Shown piece after piece: positions 11,725 through 21,786 of a stretch of DNA of 64,000 nucleotides (its first letter is position 1; every line of letters starts with the position of its first letter). The position numbers and the translations under genes are program-made. The notes beneath the pieces are model-generated. The model saw nothing but the letters and a program-made list of their open reading frames with translations. It was not told the origin of the DNA and ran no database searches. The DNA is from Viola odorata (taxonomy: Eukaryota; Streptophyta; Magnoliopsida; Malpighiales; Violaceae), in assembly GCA_963691705.1 (NCBI GenBank), contig OY829542.1, forward strand, positions 27,204,579 through 27,268,578. Reading direction: 5' to 3'.

Positions 11725-12753
11725 GCTACCGGGATTTCTCTTGGAAGTACTGGCGAGGTTCCTACCGCAAGGGTTGACATTTCTACTGTGGCAAGTTCTT
11801 CTCAATCGACCAAGGTTGCAGAGGCGACAACTGTCACTCCTCCAACTGTCACTGAAGTTCCGTTAAAAGCAGATTCACTTCCGTCGATTAACACCCCCAA
11901 CTCTCCTATTTCTTGTTGTATTCCAGACGTGGCGACAACGACTTCTCATGTGAGTCCACCTCCTGAGTCATTGCCCAGGGCCCCTCAATGATTATTTTTC
12001 ACTTCTGTTACTGGAGCAGGTGATAAAGCTTCTTCCCCTGCCTTAACGATCAATCTCTCTTCTCAAGGCCCTATGGGAGTTTCATCATACCGACTAGATT
12101 TGACAGGGCTTGGAGTCGATGGTCTTCACGCCGTAGGGGTGTTAAACCCTTTCTCGGGAGATGAATTAATGCCATCTTTGATAGGCAAGATGATGAGTCT
12201 TTCTGAAGAAAGAGAAAAGTTTCTACAACTTTCTCAAAAGGCTCGATATGCGCGCATTATGAATGATTCTTTAGACACCTTCCGCTATCTGGACTATGCT
12301 GTCGAGGCTTATGACAGCAAATTGCAGGATTTTTCCAACGCGATGTGTGCTCAAAAGGCGCAGCTTGACCGGGCGTTAAGCCAAGTGAAATTGATAATGC
12401 AACTCCAAAATGAAACGCAAAAGGAGTTGAGTAGAGAGAAATCTAAAGGGAAAGAAAAAGTCGAGGTTTTGGAGGCAGTGTTAGTGACAGAAAGGAAGAA
12501 GAACTTTCTTCATGAAGAAATACTAGCTCGAGACGAGGAGCTTGCCAGGGTTCCGTTAAAGATAGAGTGGTGGAAGAAGAAGGCCATGCAGGCCTTTAAC
12601 TCTAGTTTTGCAGGTTACCATAGGAGTAATTTTTTCAATCCAGCCAAGATTGCCGATTACACCTCTGCAATGATGGATAAAATTGATGGCAGTAAAGAAG
12701 GTCAGCTTTCTTCAGAGGAGAAAGACGCAAGTGATAGAAATAGCGCTCGATGA
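11725..12753 (+). pseudogene. Antisense-type retroelement ORF, partial copy of gene C
   Basis: The reading frame from about 11788 to 12753 parallels the second exon of gene C (30240-31120). Shared landmarks are 'YRLDLTGLGVDGLHA', a run of coiled-coil-like Lys/Glu-rich sequence (about 100 residues) and 'EWWKKKAMQAFNS'. A TGA at 11989-11991 interrupts the frame where gene C has an Arg codon, and the same frame then resumes. The 5' part of the gene is missing because the segment begins at a breakpoint near 11682. The C-terminal end (TGA 12751-12753) lies beyond the point where gene C has a frameshift, so this copy preserves that part. The function is unknown; genes of this type sit antisense in Tat elements. 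Confidence 0.65.
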
Positions 12754-13475
12754 TTCCCTTTATCAGACGATTCAAATGCCATCAGGGACTTATAGATCTT
12801 TGTCTCAAGCTTGATTTAATCCTTGCTTGTTTTTCCTTTATTTTTCCAAAGGTTGTAACGTAAAACCAATTAACGCTATTTATTTATAATAACGCGTATG
12901 CTGCGAAACTGTTATTTTCTTCTCATAGATCTTGAGTCTTGGTTTATTTTATTGTTAACGCTGATCATGTCTATTAACGCTTGTTCGCTCTTATAGCGTT
13001 ATCGTTGGTGTCATCTCGAGCTTTCTCAGAGATCATGCGCTAAAAGTTGGCGCTACTTTTCAGAGCATTAAATGCTAGAGATCCCCCCATTAATGTGATT
13101 GAAGGAGTCATGATGGGAAAGGACACGTGTCTTTCCTTTTGGGAGGCGTTTGAAGCAAGCGCCCCCTAGGGAGTAATAAGAACTGAAACGTCTTCCCCTT
13201 TTTCAAAGGTTATATCCTTAGAGCGTGTCGTGTCTTTCTAACACGCCACCCTGCCATGTGTCGATTGCCCACTGATCGCTTCTCTTAACCCCTTTAGGGT
13301 TATATATAACATTCTCCGCGCCTCCTCTTTCCTTTTTTATCTCTTTTCCTTCACAATACCATTTCTGAAAACAACTTACATTGCTCTTTCTCCTTTATCT
13401 GAGATTCCTAGCATTTCTTTGACGAAGGTACACTTATTTCTTTTTCTCTTTCTAATTTCTTTTCTGTGTTTAATC
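12754..13475 (+). promoter_or_regulatory. Intergenic spacer with TATA box before gene D copy
   Basis: The sequence parallels 31271-31899 and includes a shared 'gacacgtgtctttc' block. A TATA box 'tatatataac' at about 13302 sits 170 bp before the ATG at 13476, just as 'tatttataatg' sits at about 31734 before the ATG at 31900. The conserved spacing suggests a promoter for the downstream antisense gene. Confidence 0.5.
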
Positions 13476-13629
13476 ATGGCAAAAACTCGTCGTTCTAAAA
13501 AAGCCATTGGGAAAGAAAAGATTGAAAACACCCCAACTTCTCTTTATTCTTTGCCCACGCTCCAGCAGGGGTAAGATGAATTCAATGCACGATTTCCTAC
13601 TGGTTGCTCGATTTGGGTTGCTTCTGAGT
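13476..13629 (+). pseudogene. N-terminal stub of gene D copy, cut by the pararetrovirus
   Basis: It starts at ATG 13476 ('MAKTRRSKKAIGKEKIENTP') and matches the start of gene D (31900). A TAA at 13572 falls inside the frame. Similarity to gene D stops at 13629; about 28 bp later, at 13658, pararetroviral sequence begins on the other strand. The remainder of gene D is not found on the far side of the viral block, so the region was rearranged as well as interrupted. Confidence 0.65.
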
Positions 13630-13657
13630 CTTTTCAGTACTTAAAGACTCAGATGAG

Positions 13658-14631
13658 TCTTGATTTAAGTCAACTTCTTTCTCTTGATTTTCTTCTATAA
13701 ATTCTTCAATGTTCTTGTTTTCTATCATATCCATTCTTAAATTTAATTGGATATTTTCTGTTTGTAAAGTTCTTATTTCTACCTTGATTTTTCTAATTTC
13801 TTCCTTTAGGTCTTGGATTGTTACTACTGATTCCTGTTTAGAGAATCTACTTACGATATCTTTCATAGTATAAGGTTTTATGGCCTTTGCCTTTTTGTCA
13901 CTATTAATAGCCTCTTGAAGTTTTTCTAAATATTCTTTTTGAGTTTCTGCATCATCAACTTTACCAATTAATTCCATTAATAAATATGTTTCTTTAGTGA
14001 TAACATTGATTTGTTTATATGAGCAAACGCATATGTTATCTTCTTCTTCTTCTGAGGTTATCTCTTCTTCAGAAGTATTTTCTTGTATTCCATATACAAC
14101 TTCATTATTACTGCTTATGATTTCTTCATCAGTTTCTGTTTCATTTAATAATTGTACAAGTTCTTCTTTGAACTCTTCTTCACATTCTAAAGCTTGTATT
14201 TTTTCTTTCATCTTACACTCGTTTTGGTAATGACCTACTTTCCCTCACTTATAACAAGCGGGTTGTCCAGTGTTTGTTCTTCTCTTTCCTTTATAATTAT
14301 TATACTTTTTCCTGTGATATGTCTTTTTGTATGGTCTAAAAGATCTTTCTTTAGGCTTTTCTGTGTATTTAGACTTATACGGTCTCCTGTATTGCTTACT
14401 CTGTTTTTTATGACTTCTTGATGGGGCTCTAATGGTTTCATAACCGTATTGAGAGCAGAAAGATCCTAATTCTTTTCTGCCTAATAGTTTATCACTCTTT
14501 ATTTTTGCCTTCAATTTTAAGTCTGTACATAGGGATAATCCTATTGTGTTTATATGAGCTATTAGCTCTCCGTATGTTAAATCTTCATAGGGTATTATTC
14601 CTTGATTGGCTTCTTTTATTTTAGTTCTAAC
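13658..14631 (-). pseudogene. Duplicate of the coat-protein 3' region (zinc knuckle and acidic segment)
   Basis: It is a near-identical copy of 19676-20653. It includes the basic stretch, a damaged zinc-knuckle region ('TGQPACYK' followed by a break) and the acidic, glutamate-rich segment of ORF 13597-14211. The frame is shifted near 14250, where the other copy keeps 'CYKCGKVGHYQNEC'. The low-coordinate end joins the cut antisense gene; the high end (14631) joins a copy of the viral promoter region through about 20 bp. It is a rearrangement product rather than a second virus. Confidence 0.8.
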
Positions 14632-14652
14632 AACATCATTTCAGGGGTAAGT

Positions 14653-15120
14653 TTGAAACGTTGTATGAAACTTATGCGTATTAAACTTATAGTTATGTTG
14701 CTCAAGATATTTGAAAGCTTTTCTCAAAGGTTTTTGTAATTTTGGAAATTTTATTTCTGATTCTGCCTCATAACTGAGGACTTCTTCCCTTGATATAGGG
14801 ATTACATGTCTAGCGGATTTCAAAATAGATTACAATTCTCTAAACTAAGAGATAAGGATCTTATCTCTTTTACAATTCTTCTTTTCTTTCTAAAAGTTGT
14901 CTGCCATGATCGTCTTGGTGCCCCACTAGCTGGTGTCGGCAAAGGGTCTTGTCTTCTTTTCATAATTGATGTCTGCCACGTCTGCTTTGTCTGAATAGTT
15001 GAAATCTTCAAACGTCTTTGTAGTCTAAATCTCTGTCGTCTTCTAGTCTGCCACGCGTTTCTTATTCTTTGGATAATTGATTCTCCTTGTCATCTTTTAA
15101 TGATCATTATTCTTCTTTCT
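14653..15120 (-). promoter_or_regulatory. Pararetrovirus promoter/leader region, copy B (468 bp)
   Basis: It is the same length as 15769-16236 and very similar to it. On the minus strand copy A has 'cctatataaaggg', while this copy has the degraded 'cctatatcaaggg' near 14795. The ORFs at 14806-14994 and 14820-15011 are duplicated as well (15922-16110, 15936-16325) and are by-products of the repeat. Confidence 0.7.
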
Positions 15121-15768
15121 GGTCGGGATTCATTCCTTCTAAATTAAGGAGTTGATGAGGAGTATAGCTTTTTCCAGGTATATTAGAATCTGGTTTTAGG
15201 TATGATGAAGATGGTGAGTTTTGAGAATCATGAATTATATTAGGTCTTCTTGGGAAAGGTCTGGTTGATTGAGAAGATAAAGGTCTCGAGATAGTAGGTC
15301 TAAAGTTGAGAGGTTGATTAAAAGATGGTCTTATTGCAGCTCCTCGTGCTCTTGGTCTAAATACGTATTGATGATAATTAGTTCTATATGCTGGAGCATG
15401 ACTGGATGAAGGTGTATTTTGATTTCTATTTATGGTTTTAAAAACTGTCTATAGTTTTGTTTGTTGCTATTACCATGTTTCTTAAAAGCTCTATTTTAAT
15501 TAAATCTTCATTCCATAATGGAGTTCTGTCTGTTGATAATGGAACAACATTATCTCTTTCGTCATTACTATCTGGGTTAAGATCTTCGATATAAGCATTG
15601 TGCATAAACGTTGGGTGTGATACTAATTCTTGTTTAAGATGTTCTAAATCTAATAGTCTATCAGTTCTTAGTACAACTAAACATGTGGCTAATTTACCCA
15701 AATGGACATGATGCATGTATGATGAGAAAACAGAAATTTAAAACATTTAAGAAAGCTTTAAAGTATAA
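15121..15768 (-). pseudogene. Unidentified ORF region between the two promoter copies
   Basis: A 92-codon ORF on the minus strand starts with a true ATG at 15716 and ends at 15438 ('MHHVHLGKLATCLVVLRTDR' at its start). It lies about 190 bp downstream of the TATA box of promoter copy A, where the first viral ORF or its leader would be expected. The sequence further downstream (15437-15121) is rich in Pro, Ser and Arg codons but broken. I do not recognise a family. It joins promoter copy B at 15120/15121. Confidence 0.45.
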
Positions 15769-16236
15769 TTGAAACGTTGTATGAAACTTAAGCGTATTAA
15801 ACTTACAGTGATGTTGCTCAAGATATTTGAAAGCTTTTCTCAAAGGTTTTTGTAATTTTGGAAATTTTATTTCTGATTCTGCCTCATAACTGAGGACTTC
15901 TTCCCTTTATATAGGGATTACATGTCTAGCGGATTTCAAAATAGATTACAATTCTCTAAACTAAGAGATAAGGATCTTATCTCTTTTACAATTCTTCTTT
16001 TCTTTCTAAAAGTTGTCTGCCATGATCGTCTTGGTGCCCCACTAGCTGGTGTCGGCAAAGGGTCTTGTCTTCTTTTCATAATTGATGTCTGCCACGTCTG
16101 TTTTGTCTGAATAGTTGAAATCTTCAAACGTCTTTGTAGTCTAAATCTCTGTCGTCTTCTAGTCTGCCACGCGTTTCTTATTCTTTGGATAATTGATTCT
16201 CCTTGTCGTCTTTTAATGATCATTATTCTTCTTTCT
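15769..16236 (-). promoter_or_regulatory. Pararetrovirus promoter/leader region, copy A with TATA box
   Basis: On the minus strand, 'cctatataaaggg' (plus-strand 15903-15915) is a TATA box resembling pararetroviral full-length-RNA promoters. It is preceded by a short palindromic run 'aagagataag..cttatctctt' (about 15962-15984). An 'aataaaat' that could act in polyadenylation lies downstream near 15866. The position after the last viral ORF fits the single large intergenic region of a circular pararetroviral genome. Confidence 0.65.
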
Positions 16237-16342
16237 GAGAATTTTCCTTGAGTATAGAATTCAGGGTAAAAGTTTCTTTTTCTTTTTTGTCCCCGTCTAG
16301 TTTCATCTTTTGCAATAGGAGTCATGTTTGCAGTATTTTCTT

Positions 16343-16422
16343 TTCTCTCTCTCTCTCTCTCTCTCTCTTTTTATTTTATTTTATTTTATTTTATTTTATT
16401 TTATTTTATTTTATTTTATTTT
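16343..16422. repeat. Microsatellite (ct)n followed by (ttatt)n
   Basis: About 13 copies of CT, then about 11 copies of TTTTA, lie between the last viral ORF region and the promoter. The plus-strand ORFs at 16248-16478 and 16328-16627 are readings of this repeat. Confidence 0.9.
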
Positions 16423-17513
16423 CTTCCAAGCTCTGGATAGAGCTCTGCCATCATGTCGTTGTCATAGTCTGGGTCTGAGTTTGCCTGTGTATAGGATTCT
16501 CCTCCATCTTCATCGTCTGAGAAGTGGGATAGTCTTTCTAGGAGTTCTTCCTTCATCTTCCGTCTGGCTGCTCTTGCCGATGACTCTGCTTGAGCTAGGT
16601 CTGTTTGAAACCTTGATTGTCCTCTAGGTGGTGGATTATCAATAGTAGATTCTGATAATGTCTTTAGGACTGCGAATCTCGAAGCCTGTTCTTGTGGAAA
16701 TCTTTTCCACCATTTCACCTTGAATCGTCTGATGAGTATTGGATGTTGATCCTGCTCTGTTTTGTCTGTTATTTCATACTCCCAATATATGATCCATGGG
16801 ATATGAAACATAAGAGCGAAACTCATTGTCTTTGGTAAATATAACTGAACAAAGGCTCCATAACCTTCTAGAATTGAGTCTGGAAAACATATTTCATGAG
16901 CACCAAAATGATGCCACCATCTATGGAACCATATCGGAAAATTAACCTAAATGTTTCTGTCAAAGTGGAAGAACCATGAGTGTCCTCCTGTTGAGTATAA
17001 GAACGCATGGTGTCATGCCATCTGGTAGTCATGGTAATCAAAACCTTTAGGAATAAAAGGTTGTGAAAATATTCTTTTTGTATATGGGTTCATTTTCCAG
17101 TCTGTTGGGGTTAGGACTTTAAAAATTCTACATTTCGAATAGGAATATCTGTCTGGCCTTGCTTCAGTAGATTCATGAGTGATTTCTACCGAATCAGTGT
17201 CTACCCAAATAAACTCATAAAAGTTTCTGGTTTTTTCTAAGTCTGTTGGGATGTAGTGAAAGTCTTTTGGAAATAGGTTTGAGGTGATGGATCTCAAATC
17301 TGATCCATATTCAGGTTCAATATACCCAATGTTTTTGGCAAAAGGTTTGAGTATTGGGCCTGATCTGTCTTGGGCTTTTGTCGGGTATGTCTGGTTTTGT
17401 GGTCTTGGTATATTGCCTAATATTGTTGATCTTTGGGTTATTGAGGCTGGTGATTTTGGTGGTTCGACTTGTAGGGCTGGTATGAGTCTAGGAGGAGTTC
17501 TTGGGCTTGTCAT
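16416..17513 (-). pseudogene. Pararetrovirus downstream ORF region (unknown product)
   Basis: Two minus-strand ORFs, 17013-17513 (166 codons, Pro-rich start) and 16416-16826 (136 codons, acidic C-terminus), are separated by about 190 bp in which the frame is broken although the codons still look protein-like. They probably were one ORF after the RNase H. The segment 'RRFKVKWWKRFPQEQ' and the acidic tail 'HFSDDEDGGE' are visible. I do not recognise a domain. It may correspond to the second ORF of some endogenous caulimovirids. Confidence 0.55.
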
Positions 17514-17516
17514 TCC

Positions 17517-19098
17517 TTATAGGAATAGGTTTGGTTCTAATGTCTTTGAGGTAGGCGTCTGTGGTCTTGGTGTTTGTGGTCTTAGGTTGTCAAATCTGTT
17601 TGGGGAGTCTGGTATGCCTGCTATCGTCATTGCGTATGATGCCTTTGTCTTTTTCTTTGAATCCACTTTGGTCGTCATTTTTCTTCCCCTGTAGAAACTC
17701 TCTCGATAGAAAGTCTGGTAAAGAGTTGTTTTTTCCTGAGATGTATTGTATTTCGAAATCAAAATTTGAAAGTAAAGCTTGCCATCTGGCAAAAATCTGT
17801 TTTGCAACAAGGTTTTTCATGTCTTTTTCTAAAACAAATTTTGCACTTTGACAATTTATTCTTAAAAGAAATTTTTTGTTGAAAACATCATCTTGAAATT
17901 TGTTGATGCATAAAACAATGGCTAATATTTCTTTCTTTATTGTCGAATAATTCTTTTGAGACTCTATCCATAATCCCGAATAATATCTAATTAATTGCTC
18001 TTTTCCTTCAATTTCCTATTTTAATATTCCTCCGTATCCTATGTCTGACGCGTCTGTCTCTACTATTAGCTTTGCTACAGGGTCTGGAATTCCTAAGCCT
18101 GGGAGATTTTTAACCTTTTCTTTGATTAATTTTATCACTGCAATGTGTTCTTCTGTCCACTCAGTAGGAGTCTTTTTTAATCTGGCGTATAAAATTGAAC
18201 AGGTTGATCTAAGATCTTTTATAAAATCTGAGACGTAATTTAAGCATCCAAGGAATCTTTGAAGTTGTGTTTTGTCTTTTATTTCGTCTGGGAATTTGCT
18301 AGCAAAGTCTATTGATCTGCTTATAGGACTAAACATTCCTTGATGGATGTTGAATCCTAAAAATCTTATATTAGTCTGACATAGTTTCAGTTTTGAGGCT
18401 GATACTACAAGTCCATTTTCTTTTAATATTTTCAAGAATTTGTTGAGATGATGGAAATGCTCGGTTACTGATTTTGAGAAAACTAGCACATCGTCAATGT
18501 ATACTATGGTAAATTTGGTGTATGGGTTTAAGATGTCATTCATCATCTTTTGAAACTCTGAAGGTGCGTTTTTTAAACCAAAAGGCATTACATTCCATTC
18601 GTAATGTCCTAATGGAACCGTGAATGCTGTCTTATATCTATCTTCCTCTTTGATTTGGATTTGCCAGAATCCAGATTTCATGTCAAATTTAGAAAATATC
18701 GTTGCTCCATGTAGTCTTTTTATTAAGTCTCTTTTATTAGGTATAGGGTATCTAATCCATCTAAGTGCTTTATTAAGAGGTTTGTAATTTATTACAAGTC
18801 TAGGTGCTCCTCTTTCAAGCTCTGCATGGTTCTGTACATAAAAAGCTGCACACGACCAGGGGGACTTACTGGGTCTTATTAATTTCTTATTTGTAAGGAT
18901 TGTATTTCTTCTTTGCAATATTACATTAATTCTTTATTCATCTGAATTGGTCTAGCTCTAGTGGGTATATTTTTCTCATTAAAATCCTTCTCATATGGTA
19001 AGTCTATCACATATTTCTTTCTGTTCCAAAATGCATTTGGAACTTCTGCATAGACTTCTCTTTCAAATCTTTCTTGAAATTCTTTAACCTTTCTCTGA
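17517..19098 (-). pseudogene. Pararetrovirus reverse transcriptase and RNase H
   Basis: ORF 18016-18918 carries RT motifs 'FDMKSGFWQI', 'MPFGLKNAPSEFQ' and the catalytic 'YIDDVLVFS', then the start of RNase H ('ETDASDIGYGG'). A TAG at 18016-18018 interrupts, and the same frame continues through the rest of RNase H (about 18015-17590, with 'YISGKNNSLPDFLSR' near the end). The section before the RT ORF (18919-19098) has a stop and an apparent one-base frame change. RT copies RNA to DNA and RNase H removes the template. With these breaks the copy is inactive. Length and motif order fit Caulimoviridae; no integrase follows. Confidence 0.85.
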
Positions 19099-19995
19099 TT
19101 AGAGGGTGTTTGAAATTCTTTTATAATCTATTTCTTTGGTAAGGAAATTTATATGTCGTCTTTTTTGAATAAGCATAATGTTCTTGGTTATAGAATAGTC
19201 TTTTATTACATTTAGATCCTTTTGTCTAGGTCTTTCTATAAACCTAAAGCAAATATCTGTTCCTTTTGCTTTGGTCCAAATTCCTTCATGTTCTACTCTG
19301 AATGGACAAATTTGTGTTAGGAATGGTGTTCCTAATATTACCTTTTGTCCTAAGTCTTTAGCTAATATGAAAGATTGTCTAAAACAGAATCCTTCTTTAC
19401 AAATGTATGCCTTTGATAGTTTATATTTAATATCTAATTTTTCCCAATTTGCTGCGTATAATCGTTCTCTAGTTTTTTCATAGTACTGTGTTGGTATTAG
19501 TCCTTCTTGTATACAGTTCTGGTCAGCACCAGAGTCTACTAGGGCTATTACAATAATATGAAAATTATTGTCTAACTTTAATTCTATATTAACATGCCAT
19601 TTTTGAAATTCTACTCTAGATATCACATTTAAGTAATGTTCTTCATCAACTATTCCTAAAGCCTCATTTTTAATTTCTTGATTTAAGTCAACTTCTTTCT
19701 CTTGATTTTCTTCTATAAATTCTTCAATGTTCTTGTTTTCTATCATATCCATTCTTAAATTTAATTGGATATTTTCTGTTTGTAAAGTTCTTATTTCTGC
19801 CTTGATTTTTCTAATTTCTTCCTTTAGGTCTTGGATTGTTACTACTGATTCGTGTTTAGAGAATCTACTTACGATATCTTTCATAGTATAAGGTTTTATG
19901 GCCTTTGCCTTTTTGTCACTATTAATAGGCTCTTGAAGTTTTTCTAAATATTCTTTTTGAGTTTCTGCATCATCAACTTTACCAATTAATTCCAT
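19099..19995 (-). pseudogene. Pararetrovirus coat-protein C-terminal segment and aspartic protease
   Basis: ORF of 298 codons. Its first third is the Glu/Lys-rich helical segment shared with the duplicate at 13658-14631. The last two thirds hold a retropepsin-like domain with the active-site motif 'ALVDSGADQNC' and a later 'KVILGTPFL' strand. The protease would process the viral polyprotein. The frame ends at 19099 before reaching the RT, and the two are no longer joined. Confidence 0.8.
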
Positions 19996-21786
19996 TAATA
20001 AATCTGTTTCTTTAGTGATAACATTGATTTGTTTATATGAGCAAACGCATATGTTATCTTCTTCTTCTTCTTCTGAGTTTATCTCTTCTTCAGAAGTATT
20101 TTCTTGTATTCCATATACAACTTCATTATTACTGCTTATGATTTCTTCATCAGTTTCTGTTTCATTTAATAATTGTACAAGTTCTTCTTTGAACTCTTCT
20201 TCACATTCTAAAGCTTGTATTTTTTTCTTTCATCTTACACTCGTTTTGGTAATGACCTACTTTCCCACACTTATAACAAGTGGGTTGTCCAGTGTTTGTT
20301 CTTCTCTTTCCTTTATAATTATTATACTTTTTCCTGTGATATGTCTTTTTGTATGGTCTAAAAGATCTTTCTTTAGGCTTTTCTGTGTATTTAGACTTAT
20401 ACGGTCTCCTGTATTGCTTACTCTGTTTTTTATGACTTCTTGATGGGGCTCTAATGGTTTCATAACCGTATTGAGAGCAGAAAGATCCTAATTCTTTTCT
20501 GCCTAATAGTTTATCACTCTTTAGTTTTGCCTTCAATTTTAAGTCTGTACATAGGGATAATCCTACTGTGTTTATATGAGCTATTAGCTCTCCGTATGTT
20601 AAATCTTCATAGGGTATTATTCCTTGATTGGCTTCTTTTATTTTAGTTCTAACCTTTTCTGCAAATAATCTAGGTAGTCCTGATATAAACTTTTCTTTCC
20701 AAAAGGGAAGACTACAGTCGTCTTTTAAGAATACCTTGGATAAAAACATGTATTTATACCATAAAAAGTCTTGTAATTTTGGACAAGTTAGGTTCATTAG
20801 TATTTCTGTGGTTTCTTCCTGAATTTGTTCTGGTTTTCCAATAAAATGTTTTAAAATAGAAAATATTAAAACATTTGTAGCGTCTTCTATTTCTTCATTT
20901 TCTTCCATTCTAGTGGCGTTCATTATGGCTAATTTTTCTGCTGGAGTGAGATAATTATCCCACCATCCTTTAAGCATTCCAGAAAATCCAGCCATTAGTA
21001 TATAAGCTACTTGTTTGTCAGTATTATTTCTAGTTCTGTGGGCTATAGCTGCCATTAGCATAGCTGCTAACATACTCATAATTTCGTGTTTACTTTGTCC
21101 ATCTAAATTCCATTCATCTATACTTAAACCATCATATTTATTCTGCTGTCTAGTATTTTTATTTTCTGATTGCATATCTGGAAAAGAGAGTCTTGGATAA
21201 AAATGTTTGATATCTGGTCTTTGATAACTTGTTCCTTTTATTCTATTTATCTCTAGTTCTTTGAACTGATCTGCTATTGTTTCTAGACTTTCTTTGGTTA
21301 AAACTGAGATTTGGTTCTTTGATTTTGTATTTATCTTATCCAATACTTGACTGATCTTTTGTAGGAGTGCGTCCTCTCTTGAGAGTTTGAAGTTTTCTTT
21401 AAATCCTGGCATGGTATTTGGTTTGATTAACGGATTACTGATCTTTAATGGTTTTCCTATTGGAGTCTTACTTCCTTCTCCTACATATGTATATCCTGTA
21501 TAATGCACTTTAGGGGGAGTATTTTCTTCTATCGTATTAAGTTGTTGTGCCATGGTATTTAATAAGATATTTGTATAATTATTCTGGGATTGTATATTTT
21601 TTATGTCTTTTATTTTAACATCTCTATTTTCTTCTTTCACATCTTTTAAAGGTGATGCTGATATATCTATATTATGATGTTTTATCTTAATTTCTTCAAA
21701 TGGTGGATATACCGCTTTGATTTCATCATTAGTGGTTGTTTTCCAATTTTGAACCGGTGTTTTAATAACATTTATGTTGTTCGTGT
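19996..21786 (-). pseudogene. Pararetrovirus coat-protein region with CCHC zinc knuckle
   Basis: ORF 20201-21640 (479 codons; its first codon is GTG and the open frame extends upstream, so the true start is unclear). The middle has a conserved capsid-like block including 'GMLKGWWDNYLTPAEK'. The C-terminal part is Lys/Arg-rich followed by the zinc knuckle 'CYKCGKVGHYQNEC', a nucleic-acid-binding element of pararetroviral and retroviral coat proteins. After the knuckle the frame shifts near a T-run at 20220-20227, and the acidic segment continues in another frame (20200-19996). Confidence 0.8.

Noticed and set aside
16248..16627. Plus-strand ORFs with poly-Ser/Leu and poly-Phe/Ile runs
   Set aside because: They read through the (ct)n(ttatt)n microsatellite, antisense to viral sequence.
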